A stretch of 64,000 bases of DNA, taken from assembly GCA_963716085.1 (NCBI GenBank), contig OY970288.1:6128662-6192661 (forward strand). Direction: 5' to 3'. Below are positions 7,111-15,127 of this stretch, in pieces. How positions within the stretch are numbered: position 1 is the stretch's first letter; each line of letters opens with the position of its first letter. The translations under genes and the position numbers were made by a program. The DNA comes from Persicitalea sp963716085 (lineage in GTDB: Bacteria > Bacteroidota > Bacteroidia > Cytophagales > Spirosomataceae). The notes beneath the pieces were generated by a model. It saw only the letters and a program-made list of their open reading frames with translations, made no database searches and was not told where the DNA came from.

Positions 7111-9966
7111 TTACGGAGAATCGGGTGAGGGCTGGTACGCCGGAGCGACAAAGGTACCGATTGGCTTTCTGTTTTTTGCCCACCAAAACAACCTTGCCAA
7201 AAGCAGCAACAGCACCACTCCAATCCCGTAAACCCATGGGCCGTAATATCTTCCAAGCGGCGCGCGCTGCCCCACCAGTACCACGCCCGCCCAGGCGTAA
7301 GGCATTTGGTCGGCGGGGTCGTTACTTTTCAACCATTCGATCTGGGCTTGCTGTAACGCTTCGTCCAGTGGAAGGTCATTGGCAAGTTGGGCGTAGAAAA
7401 GACTCGTCAGCCCGTAGGTAGGCTGATCCTCTACGCTCCACAGCGTGGTGATCGTGCTGGGGATTCCCACCGCCGCGAAGCCGCGTGCCATACTGAACAC
7501 GCCCTCGCCGCGCTGGTTTTTGCCGATGCCGGTCTGACAGGCTGCCAGCACCATCAACTGGGTTCGGAAGGTGGTATCGGGCAAATCGGACAGGTGGAAA
7601 ACGGAATCGGCAAAGTACAGTTTCGGAGCCACGCCGCTGCTGTCGGCAGTGGCGTGGGTGAAGAGCTGCACGATGCGGTAGCCGGGAGCCAGGGCAGCGA
7701 AGGCTTTGCGCGACGCGTGCGCTCCGGTCAGTTTCTTGGAAAAAAGAAAACGGCCGCCAATTTCCTGAAGCGTACTATCCGAACCCCGTAAGGGCGTTTG
7801 CCGCAATGTGGACGAAAAATCCACGGGTGCCATGCCCAGGAACGTACGGAAGGACGGCCACCAGCGAGCCGTCGTGCGAGGAACGCGCTCCGAAAATCCG
7901 GCGGAGTAGGTGTAGCTGATCGCATGATGCTGCACGAGATAGTCAGGCTTGGCGGGCGATAGGCTGAAAGCGGCAAAGGGAATAAAGTCGCCATCCGGTG
8001 AGACGATCAATTTGGTATTTTCACTCAGGCCGAAGGGCAGGATCAGCGTTTTGTACAAGCTGTGCGCTGCTTCCAGGTAGTTTTTCCACTGACTGTTTTG
8101 CGCGGCGCGGCTTACCAGCGACTCCTTGAATGTGCCGATACTTCGCTGATACGCGGCCTTGTTCAGTTTCTTGAAAACAAAACGGTCGGCATCGATACAG
8201 ATGCCGTAGATCGCGCTGTCTCCCACAAAGTAGGAAAGAAAAGCCGAGCGGCAATCACCGTTTTCGGTCAAAAGGCTTTGCCGGATAGCATCCAGTCCTG
8301 GAACGTGATCGTTGTTCCTGGATTGAAGGTAGGCTGGATTGTTCCCTTCAAGCTTGACAACCAGCTTATCGTATCGTTCCTGCACTTCCAAACGCCTACT
8401 GTCGAGTCGCGCAGCATTCGGGCCAGAGGGCGCTTTCCCCAGGATCCGTTTCTCCGAAGCCCGGAGTTCCCGCCGCAGTCTTCGAATACCCTCCTGGTCT
8501 TTTTTGGTAAGCAACTGCTCGGCGATGCGCTCGCTGAGTTGGTCATTGAGCAATACGGCGCGGCTTTTCTCAAAAAAATGCAAGGCGGCGGCGGGGTCAT
8601 TCAGCAAGTAGCAGGTTTCGATCGCCCGAGCGTACATGCCGCGCACCTTGTTGCGCCACAGTAGTTTGGTCACCTCACCGCTGTGTTCCCTGCGCATAAT
8701 GTCGACTATGCTATCGGCCAGCATGTAAGTTTGCCAGGCATTTCTGAGCTTTCGTTTGTCATTTCCCCGGTGTTTGGCGTATTCGAGCCAAGTATCGGCT
8801 TTGTCCTGCACGATAATCAGGAAATAATCCGGGTGGGGCTCCGAACGAATCAGCCGGGCGGGAGGCAGGGCGGTGACATCCGTTTCGTGATAGTCGATGT
8901 GTAGGTGGTTGAGTCCTTTCTGGTGATAGGTCAGGGCAGACTCGAAGTCATTATGCTGTCGCCGCAGCACACCCATGTAATCGAGCAAAACGCTTTTGCT
9001 GAAGCCGCTCCTGTCAATCCGCAATGCTTCCTGAAAATAGCCAAGCGCTTTGACATCGTCGCCTAAATCGTGGTATACACCGCCCAGGGCCGTAGCGTAA
9101 TCCGACAGGCTCTCGTCGTTGTACTTTCGGGCCAGGGCGTAGGCCCGGTGGTAGTGCGGCAGGCTTTCGTCGAGCTGACCCATTTCGTACAGGATACCGG
9201 CCAACATTCTTTCCTGCGACGTCAAGGTACGATGGTGTTCGGGAAATTTCTGAATGAGCTTGATGGCGGTTTCGACGGCCTTTTTGGCCTCCTCGTGCCG
9301 GCCTAGCTGGGAAAGCGCCTGGCTTTTTTGCTCGAGTATTTTGGAGGTCATGGCATCATTCCCTACCCGATAATTGAACCGCCCTCCCGCTTCGGCGTAT
9401 CGCAGCGCTTTCCCGTAATCACCCGTAGAATAATAGTGGAAGGTGAGATAGGGATAGGTCGCGCTAACAAGTCTGAAAGCTTTCGGTTCTTTCTTGCCCA
9501 TTTCGATGACCGTAGCCAGTGCCTCGATGGCCTTTCCGGAGGCTCCGGCGTCGTAGTGAGCAATGCCCGCACGGAAATAAGCCGTTACAAGGTCACTGTT
9601 TCGCAGTGCGAGATTTTTCGGATTTTTATAAATACGGATGGCTTCCTGGGCATAGCCGACGGCTGAGTCGTAGTTTTGATCCGAAATGTAAGCGAGGTAA
9701 TAATGTAGCAGCGATAGTTGGTTGAGGGCGTCCACATAGCTCGAATCCTCCCTGGGGTAGCATTTGCGCCAACTGGAGAGCCATTTTTCCAATTTTATTC
9801 GCTGGGGTTTCAGCTTCGCGTCGTCCATGACGATGCCCGGCGCGGTGATTTCCCGTAGCTGGGTGCGAAAAGCAGCGCGGCTTGAACACTGGGCGTACAG
9901 CAACGGCTGCCACAATGGTAGTTGCGAAAGCAGGTAAAGCCCCAAGCTTAGCAATCCGGTTCGCAT
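7111..9966 (-). CDS. TPR-CHAT caspase-like protease with C-terminal membrane segment
   Basis: A 951-residue protein. A hydrophobic N-terminus (LLSLGLYLLSQLPLW) suggests a signal peptide. Residues about 60-420 are tetratricopeptide-type helix pairs (YDSAVGYAQEAIRIY, ALGYFQEALRIDR, ESALTYHQKGLNHL). A helical linker follows, then the CHAT domain at about 580-890 with the catalytic pair His771 (LFTHATAD) and Cys810 (LAACQTGIG), both intact. A single transmembrane helix (GIGVVLLLLLARLFWW) and a short basic tail end the protein. CHAT proteins are clan CD proteases used in proteolytic signalling and defence. With a signal peptide and a C-terminal membrane helix the catalytic domain would lie in the periplasm. 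Its operon mates are a subtilase, an anti-sigma-like protein and a sigma factor. Confidence 0.9.
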   Translation of the reverse strand: MRTGLLSLGLYLLSQLPLWQPLLYAQCSSRAAFRTQLREITAPGIVMDDAKLKPQRIKLEKWLSSWRKCYPREDSSYVDALNQLSLLHYYLAYISDQNYDSAVGYAQEAIRIYKNPKNLALRNSDLVTAYFRAGIAHYDAGASGKAIEALATVIEMGKKEPKAFRLVSATYPYLTFHYYSTGDYGKALRYAEAGGRFNYRVGNDAMTSKILEQKSQALSQLGRHEEAKKAVETAIKLIQKFPEHHRTLTSQERMLAGILYEMGQLDESLPHYHRAYALARKYNDESLSDYATALGGVYHDLGDDVKALGYFQEALRIDRSGFSKSVLLDYMGVLRRQHNDFESALTYHQKGLNHLHIDYHETDVTALPPARLIRSEPHPDYFLIIVQDKADTWLEYAKHRGNDKRKLRNAWQTYMLADSIVDIMRREHSGEVTKLLWRNKVRGMYARAIETCYLLNDPAAALHFFEKSRAVLLNDQLSERIAEQLLTKKDQEGIRRLRRELRASEKRILGKAPSGPNAARLDSRRLEVQERYDKLVVKLEGNNPAYLQSRNNDHVPGLDAIRQSLLTENGDCRSAFLSYFVGDSAIYGICIDADRFVFKKLNKAAYQRSIGTFKESLVSRAAQNSQWKNYLEAAHSLYKTLILPFGLSENTKLIVSPDGDFIPFAAFSLSPAKPDYLVQHHAISYTYSAGFSERVPRTTARWWPSFRTFLGMAPVDFSSTLRQTPLRGSDSTLQEIGGRFLFSKKLTGAHASRKAFAALAPGYRIVQLFTHATADSSGVAPKLYFADSVFHLSDLPDTTFRTQLMVLAACQTGIGKNQRGEGVFSMARGFAAVGIPSTITTLWSVEDQPTYGLTSLFYAQLANDLPLDEALQQAQIEWLKSNDPADQMPYAWAGVVLVGQRAPLGRYYGPWVYGIGVVLLLLLARLFWWAKNRKPIGTFVAPAYQPSPDSP

Positions 9967-9977
9967 TATCGATCATT

Positions 9978-11642
9978 TTAGCTGCTGACGGTTTTGGAAA
10001 ACGTAACACCACCAATGTTCTTGGACGTTATTTCGGTCAATACTTCCTCGCGGGAAAGGCCCGCCGTATCGATGGCAGCCAGGGCGCAGGCCACATAAGG
10101 CGCGGCAAAAGACGTTCCCTGGATCACATCGTCGGGAGAGCTTTTCGTAAGAATGGCCGAAGGGAATCCGTCAGGTTTGGGTGATCGGGCCGTAATCGAC
10201 ACCGCCGCTCCCGTGTTGCCCTGCCTGCTGCCGAGGTATTCGGAGTTGACAGTAATTACCTTCTCCAGGAAATAAGGGCCCTCTCGCCACCCAAATTGGG
10301 CGGGGTAGATGGACGTCCCGTCCAGGCTGATGCCCTGATTTCCCGCCGCCGCTACCACCCACACGCCCAGGTCGGTCAGGCTTTTCATTTTTTTGTAAAA
10401 AAACGCGGCGCCCATCGCGTTCATCGTGCCGCTGAAGCTGGCGTTGAGGATTTGGATGGGCATACCCTCGCGCTTCTGGGCAATCAGGTAGTTAAGACCG
10501 TCCAGTACGTCGAACAGGGTGCCGCGCGCCGCACAATTGAAAGACTTGACGGGCAGCACCTGGCAACCGTACCGATTGAGAATAGCCGTGATAAAGGTGC
10601 CGTGCCTTCCTACTTTGATCCGCTCTACCTCACCGTCTTTCTCGTCCACGCGGTGATCGTCGAAAGGACTATTCTTTATTTGAGCTTTGGTCAATTGCCT
10701 CAGCGACCTCAATTGAGTGAATGCGTCGGCGTGGTGCAGGTAGTCGCCGATGCTGCAGTAACCGAAGTTGCTGCCCGGCCGACAGGCTGAGCCAGGAGCC
10801 TCGGCAATATTGAATTGAAATGGGGTTCCATCGGCATACTTCAGCTCCTGTCCGTAATTATCCCACTTGTACTTAAGACCGGTATCCACGACGGCCACGA
10901 TGGGTTCATCATCTTTTTTAACTGATCCAGAACCCGTTTTGGCATATTTGCTTCTTTCCTGACTATCGAATGTCTGAAAATCAGAAGCATACACTCTCAT
11001 AATTTCCGCGTCTGCCTCCACGGGCGGCTTGGGGCCGTGCGACGGCGGCTGTGGATTGGAGATAAAATGATTGTCGGCCTGGCCACGGAGTTCCTCAAAG
11101 GCGGCCAAATCGCCCTGGCCGATGGCTTCCTTCCAGGTCAGCAGCACATTCACGCTGGGCTGTTTGCCGAACTCGGATTCCTCGTTGGGACACTCGCTGG
11201 CCCGCACGATCTTGAAATCAATTTTCTGGTCGGCGTTTCCTTCGAAAGACCAGCGGAAAGTGCCGTCCTTACTCACCGCGGGCCGCTGCGGCTGGGGCTT
11301 GCCACCACCAAACAGCCAGCGCAACCAGGCCGTCAGCAGGTTGAGGAGGCTGCGGAAGAAGTTTTCCAGGCTATTTTCCAGCGCGGGCGGACGTTTGATC
11401 ATTTCGCCGTCCGGCGGAGTACTCCCTCCTGCGGGGCGCTCGTCGGCCTGCTTCTGCCTCTCGATAAAATCCTGCAACCCCGGTAAGCCAGGATCGACGG
11501 CCACGATTTTCTGGTTGGCTACGATCCAGGAGGAGTTTTCCTGATCATCGTAATGCTTCAGCAGGGGAGTGAAAATGCCGCGTTCGGCGAGCTCTTTCGG
11601 GCTTAAATCAGCGTAGTCGGGTTCGGTTGGTTCGGGGTACAT
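9978..11642 (-). CDS. S8 (subtilisin-like) serine peptidase with long N-terminal region
   Basis: A 554-residue protein. The catalytic triad is visible at Asp253 (AVVDTG), His347 (GRHGT) and Ser511 (GTSFAAP), with the oxyanion Asn434 in AAAGNQG, so it should be active. No signal peptide is seen. The first 230 residues are unassigned; they include a segment with many leucines and tryptophans (NLLTAWLRWLFGG, about 100-115) and acidic and proline-rich stretches. It lies 11 bases upstream of the CHAT gene in transcription order and 31 bases after the anti-sigma-like gene. A cytoplasmic or membrane-tethered regulatory protease is more likely than a digestive one, but that is inference. Confidence 0.9.
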   Translation of the reverse strand: MYPEPTEPDYADLSPKELAERGIFTPLLKHYDDQENSSWIVANQKIVAVDPGLPGLQDFIERQKQADERPAGGSTPPDGEMIKRPPALENSLENFFRSLLNLLTAWLRWLFGGGKPQPQRPAVSKDGTFRWSFEGNADQKIDFKIVRASECPNEESEFGKQPSVNVLLTWKEAIGQGDLAAFEELRGQADNHFISNPQPPSHGPKPPVEADAEIMRVYASDFQTFDSQERSKYAKTGSGSVKKDDEPIVAVVDTGLKYKWDNYGQELKYADGTPFQFNIAEAPGSACRPGSNFGYCSIGDYLHHADAFTQLRSLRQLTKAQIKNSPFDDHRVDEKDGEVERIKVGRHGTFITAILNRYGCQVLPVKSFNCAARGTLFDVLDGLNYLIAQKREGMPIQILNASFSGTMNAMGAAFFYKKMKSLTDLGVWVVAAAGNQGISLDGTSIYPAQFGWREGPYFLEKVITVNSEYLGSRQGNTGAAVSITARSPKPDGFPSAILTKSSPDDVIQGTSFAAPYVACALAAIDTAGLSREEVLTEITSKNIGGVTFSKTVSS

Positions 11643-11673
11643 CTATTATCGGGTTTTAGGTTTGATTCGATTC

Positions 11674-12438
11674 TTACTCAACTATTTCGTCGAGCGCATC
11701 CAGCCATTCTTTGGCCTGCGTCTTTTGCTTCGGCGACGCCGTGGCGTCCGCCTCTACTTTTTGCAGCAATGGCCGCGCCTTCTTTAAATCCGACGGCTCG
11801 CCCCGCTTCAAATAAACGGTAGCCTCGTAAAAGTTGCCGGGATTGATGTAGAGGTCGGGGATGGCGGCCAGGCGCTGGAAGTACCCGATCGCCAGGTCAT
11901 ACTTTTGCTGTCGGCGGGCGGCTACACCCGCCACCTCCAGGGCGGCGGCGTTATCAGGATTTCGTTCCAGCAGGGACTGACTAACTGCCAGCGCATCGTC
12001 CAGGCGGTTTTCGTTGTAAAAACTCTTGGCCGTTTCCAGACTATCGGGTTCGCTGGCCATCGTCACGGTTTCGAACTCGGGGCCTCCGTAGTTATCGACA
12101 CTCTGGGACAGAGTATCTCTCGTAACCCCTGCTGTGCCACTCAGCCAAAGCCACCCTATTCCCATGGCCAGTACCAGCACGGCGGCGGCGGCGTACTGCC
12201 ACAGAGAAAGTCGACGCATGAGAGGAGCGGGTTCGGAAGCGGTCGTTTGGTTGTCCGGCATTTGCTGCCACTCGGCGTGGCGCTCGGCCAGGGTTTGCTC
12301 CCTCAGCACTTGTTTTGTTTTGAGGTAAAAGGCCACTTCTTCCTGCAATTGAGGATTTTGGCGCAGGTCTTCTTCAAACTGCGCCCGTTCCGGTGGTGGC
12401 AGGCTCTCGTTAAAGTAATTTTCGATGCGGTCGTTCAT
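11674..12438 (-). CDS. Anti-sigma-like single-pass membrane protein with TPR repeats
   Basis: A 254-residue protein. The N-terminal 80 residues (NYFNESLPPPERAQFEEDL, then EEVAFYLKTKQVL) match the cytoplasmic helical part of Bacteroidota anti-sigma proteins. One transmembrane helix lies at about 84-103 (YAAAAVLVLAMGIGWLWL). The outer part holds two or three TPR-like helix pairs (ALAVSQSLLERNPDNAAAL, DLAIGYFQRLAAIPD). It lies 21 bases behind the sigma factor gene, the expected place for its anti-sigma factor. No zinc-binding HxxxCxxC is present. That it binds the neighbouring sigma factor is inferred from position and topology. Confidence 0.75.
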   Translation of the reverse strand: MNDRIENYFNESLPPPERAQFEEDLRQNPQLQEEVAFYLKTKQVLREQTLAERHAEWQQMPDNQTTASEPAPLMRRLSLWQYAAAAVLVLAMGIGWLWLSGTAGVTRDTLSQSVDNYGGPEFETVTMASEPDSLETAKSFYNENRLDDALAVSQSLLERNPDNAAALEVAGVAARRQQKYDLAIGYFQRLAAIPDLYINPGNFYEATVYLKRGEPSDLKKARPLLQKVEADATASPKQKTQAKEWLDALDEIVE

Positions 12439-12459
12439 TTTTCTAGCATAGGTTAATTA

Positions 12460-13059
12460 TCAAGCGGGCTTGCCACTAAGGTATAGGGCTCGCAGCTTTT
12501 GCAGGCAACGCAGGCGGCTGGTCTTCACTACGGCCGCCGACTGGTAGCTCATCTGCTTGGCTATTTCGGCGTCCTTGAATCCTTCGCTCCAGGCCGTCAG
12601 CATTTGCCGGCATTTGTCGCCCACTTCTTCCAGGCGTTGTCCCAGTAGTTGGGCATCCTGCTGCTGCATGAGTTGCTGAATCACGCTGCGGGTGTCGTCG
12701 GGCAGCAGATTCAGGTAGTGGTCGTCCAGCCCGTTGGCGCGGTGTACCTGCGCCTTCTTAGTCGTGTTTTTACGAATAAGGTCAACACATTTGTTATTAA
12801 ATATTTGAATAAGATAGGTTTTCAATCCCGAACGGCCCTCGAATCGGTCGGTGCCGAGGTGTTCGATCACGGACAGCACCGCGTCGGAATAAGCCATCGA
12901 ACTCTCGTCTTCCGGCAGGCGGTGCTTGCGTACGCCTTTGCCGATTAAGTAAGCGTACTTGGCGTAGAGCTGATTCTCGTGCAGCCGCCGGGCGGTGCCT
13001 CCGGCGCGAATACCCTGGATGATGTCCGAATCGGGAGGGGACTTCTGAAACAGTGTCAT
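12460..13059 (-). CDS. RNA polymerase sigma-70 family (ECF-like) factor
   Basis: A 199-residue protein with region 2 at about 25-105 (AYSDAVLSVIEHL, GLKTYLIQIFNNKCVDLIRK) and region 4 at about 140-195, ending in a helix-turn-helix (DAEIAKQMSYQSAAVVKTSRLRCLQKLR). The size and the absence of regions 1 and 3 fit the extracytoplasmic-function class. It heads a minus-strand operon with an anti-sigma-like protein, an S8 protease, a CHAT protease and nadC. It is divergent from the collagen-like gene, whose upstream region contains the first copy of a two-box promoter-like motif. Its promoter specificity is inferred, not shown. Confidence 0.88.
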   Translation of the reverse strand: MTLFQKSPPDSDIIQGIRAGGTARRLHENQLYAKYAYLIGKGVRKHRLPEDESSMAYSDAVLSVIEHLGTDRFEGRSGLKTYLIQIFNNKCVDLIRKNTTKKAQVHRANGLDDHYLNLLPDDTRSVIQQLMQQQDAQLLGQRLEEVGDKCRQMLTAWSEGFKDAEIAKQMSYQSAAVVKTSRLRCLQKLRALYLSGKPA

Positions 13060-13132
13060 GCGTGTGCGTGTGAATATTTGACCGGGAAATATACGTAAAA
13101 AGCCCTGTTTATTTAAAAATCTGCCCGCTTTC

Positions 13133-13163
13133 TGTTTCCAGTTGGATCAGTCTCCACGACTCA
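13133..13163 (+). promoter_or_regulatory. Alternative-sigma promoter-like motif, copy 1
   Basis: TGTTTCCA at 13133-13140 and CGACTCA at 13157-13163, separated by 16 bases. It lies 75 bases before the collagen-like lipoprotein gene and between it and the divergent sigma-factor gene. It shares both boxes and spacing with four other sites in the window while the flanks differ. Confidence 0.6.
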
Positions 13164-13238
13164 TGAAGGCAAGAAGGCGGGAATCCTTCATTCCCACTCA
13201 AAAATCAATTTTCTCTTTAACCATTTTTCTGAAAAAGT

Positions 13239-13844
13239 ATGAAAGCGCTCAAATTTACCTCAATGCTCGCTGTTGCCGCCCTTCTGGTCGGTAGTCCCAT
13301 CGCTTTCCAAAGCTGCTCTCCCGAAGCAGGGGAAGTAGGCGCCCAAGGGCCACAAGGTCCGGCAGGCCCCGCCGGAGCGATAGGCCCAGCCGGGCCTGCC
13401 GGAACGGCTGGCGCCGCCGGAGCCGCCGGACAGAACGGCAACGCCAACGTGACCCAGATTTCGTTTGGTGCCAAAACCATTCCTGTTGGCACAACTTCTA
13501 CGCTTGATTTAACGCTGACAGGTGTTGACCGAGCCACGCTCGAGAAGAGCGCAGTCATGGTGTATGTCAGAAATAGCTCATTCAGTGGCTCTACCCTTTG
13601 GTATCAAATTCCGGGCTATGTGGGAGGTTTGAATACGAAGCTCGTTCTGAACGTCCGTTTTTTCGGAAATAATCCAATGACGCTCCAAATCTTCCCTGAA
13701 GATTACAGCAACAAAACTGCCTTTACCCTCGATGCCATACGGGTGGTTATCATTCCTGCCAACACTTTGGTCAACGGGCGCCAGGCCACCATCGACTTCA
13801 CCGACTACCTGGCGGTGAAAGAAGCCTACAATCTGGCCGACTGA
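13239..13844 (+). CDS. Lipoprotein with collagen-like Gly-X-Y repeat
   Basis: A 201-residue protein. Residues 1-25 are a lipoprotein signal with lipobox (AFQSC, Cys26). Residues about 34-66 are an uninterrupted collagen-like run of eleven Gly-X-Y triplets rich in proline and alanine, ending at GQNGNANV. The 135-residue C-terminal part is predicted beta-rich and has no motif I recognise. Such short collagen-like stalks occur on many bacterial surface lipoproteins. An alternative-sigma-like promoter lies upstream and a hairpin terminator lies 25 bases downstream, so it appears to be a single-gene transcript at the edge of the T6SS locus. Confidence 0.85.
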   Translation: MKALKFTSMLAVAALLVGSPIAFQSCSPEAGEVGAQGPQGPAGPAGAIGPAGPAGTAGAAGAAGQNGNANVTQISFGAKTIPVGTTSTLDLTLTGVDRATLEKSAVMVYVRNSSFSGSTLWYQIPGYVGGLNTKLVLNVRFFGNNPMTLQIFPEDYSNKTAFTLDAIRVVIIPANTLVNGRQATIDFTDYLAVKEAYNLAD

Positions 13845-13868
13845 TCGACTTTTTTCGTAAAGAATTCG

Positions 13869-13893
13869 CCCCGCCTGTTTCCCACGGGCGGGG
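13869..13893 (+). terminator. Hairpin terminator after the collagen-like gene
   Basis: CCCCGCC at 13869-13875 pairs with GGCGGGG at 13887-13893, extended by a G-T and a G-C pair, and a short T-run follows. The loop contains the TGTTTCCC box of the next promoter-like motif, so termination and initiation signals overlap physically. Confidence 0.7.
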
Positions 13894-13906
13894 TTTCTGC
13901 GACTAA
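13876..13906 (+). promoter_or_regulatory. Alternative-sigma promoter-like motif, copy 2 (tssK)
   Basis: TGTTTCCC at 13876-13883 and CGACTAA at 13900-13906, spacing 16. The second box ends 43 bases before the tssK start, as expected for a promoter with a leader of about 35 bases. It would drive tssK and perhaps the genes to tssH. Confidence 0.62.
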
Positions 13907-13949
13907 GGCGTAGAAACTGACATCCCCCCAACAAAAGAGAAACGAATCC

Positions 13950-15101
13950 ATGCCCCAAAAACGCTACCGGGCCGTCCACTGGATCGACGGCATGAAGATC
14001 TCGAAAGAACACTTCATCGCCGCCGACCACCACCTGAGCCACGCGCTGCGGGAAGTCCGGGCGGTGGGCCTGTCGCCGCATTCGTTCGGCTTGTACGCCA
14101 CTGAGGGAGAAGACGCCCTGCAGATCGATATTCAGGCAGTCCCCGACCGCACCCTGCGCGTGGAAGTGCGGCGCTGCCGGGCCGTGACTTCCGACGGGAG
14201 CCTGATAGACATAGACGAAAGCAACGCAGTACGCGCCGAAATCTCGCTCCCGCAATTGTTGTCCGATTACCGTCTGGAAGGCGACCAGGCCTTCGGAATC
14301 GTGCTGAGCGTGAACGCCTTCGAAACCCAGCCTTTCGGCGAACCGGATGCCGGGGAAATTCCGCCGCGCCACCCATTCGTGGACGCGCTGTACCAAATCA
14401 GCGCCGTGCCGCTGGCCACCGTCCAGCCGAAACAATGGACGGGGCCGCAGCTAATGATCGCGCAGTGCGCCCTCGAAAACGGCGAAGTAGGGATTTTGAA
14501 CGATTACGTACCCGCCAGCGCGACGGTAAGCAGCCACGCCGGACTACGGGAATGGTACCATAAGTTCGGGAAAGCGATGGAGGAAACGGAAACCTATTCG
14601 TACCGGATTATCCAAAAAATAAAAACCAAAAGTCAGAAGAACACGCTCTCCGACAGCGTCCAGTACCTTACGGAGCGGCTGGTCGAAGTCCTCAGCCAGA
14701 ATAGCCTGACCTACCGCTACCAACTCCCTCATGCGCCGCCCCTGCAAATGGTGACGGCCACGTTGAACGCCGCTAAAGCCATCCAGTCATCTCTGGAATG
14801 CCTCACGCTGCGGGAGAAGGAGGAGCTACTCAGCTACCTCGCCGAATGGGCCGAAGAAACGCCCGGTCAGATGCAAAACAACCTGAACGGGCTACTGAAA
14901 ATGGCTTACGTCCACACCGATATTCTGCCTCTGCTACAAGCTGTGGAAGCATTTTTCGCCCTTTGGGCAGCGCTTTTCAACAAACTCAGCCAGCTCGAAT
15001 TCATCGGCAAGCGCAAAGGCCAGCAGGTGTTTATCGTCGAAAGCCCCGTTCATGAGCCGTCACCGCCTGAAAAGCCCGCTTCACGTTGGAGCCCGATTTA
15101 A
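13950..15101 (+). CDS. tssK: Type VI secretion baseplate protein TssK (T6SS-iii type)
   Basis: A 383-residue protein. The N-terminal pattern HWIDGMKISKEHF followed by DHHLSHAL corresponds to the W-x-x-G-M-x-(L/I)-x-x-x-H-F signature of TssK. A beta-rich first half (FGLYATEGEDALQIDIQ) and a helical second half with a C-terminal head fit the fold. TssK links the baseplate to the membrane complex. The tssO, tssH, tssF, tssG and other T6SS genes in the same region support the call. It is shorter than proteobacterial TssK, as is usual for Bacteroidota. It is preceded by an alternative-sigma-like promoter and followed by a cysteine peptidase gene 26 bases on. Confidence 0.82.
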   Translation: MPQKRYRAVHWIDGMKISKEHFIAADHHLSHALREVRAVGLSPHSFGLYATEGEDALQIDIQAVPDRTLRVEVRRCRAVTSDGSLIDIDESNAVRAEISLPQLLSDYRLEGDQAFGIVLSVNAFETQPFGEPDAGEIPPRHPFVDALYQISAVPLATVQPKQWTGPQLMIAQCALENGEVGILNDYVPASATVSSHAGLREWYHKFGKAMEETETYSYRIIQKIKTKSQKNTLSDSVQYLTERLVEVLSQNSLTYRYQLPHAPPLQMVTATLNAAKAIQSSLECLTLREKEELLSYLAEWAEETPGQMQNNLNGLLKMAYVHTDILPLLQAVEAFFALWAALFNKLSQLEFIGKRKGQQVFIVESPVHEPSPPEKPASRWSPI

Positions 15102-15127
15102 TTAATAAACCTCAAAAACCTATCCTT

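Noticed and set aside
7101..7256. N-terminal extension of nadC to 7256
   Set aside because: It overlaps the CHAT gene end, gives a cysteine-rich tract and is not part of the family; the ATG at 7100 gives the normal N-terminus.
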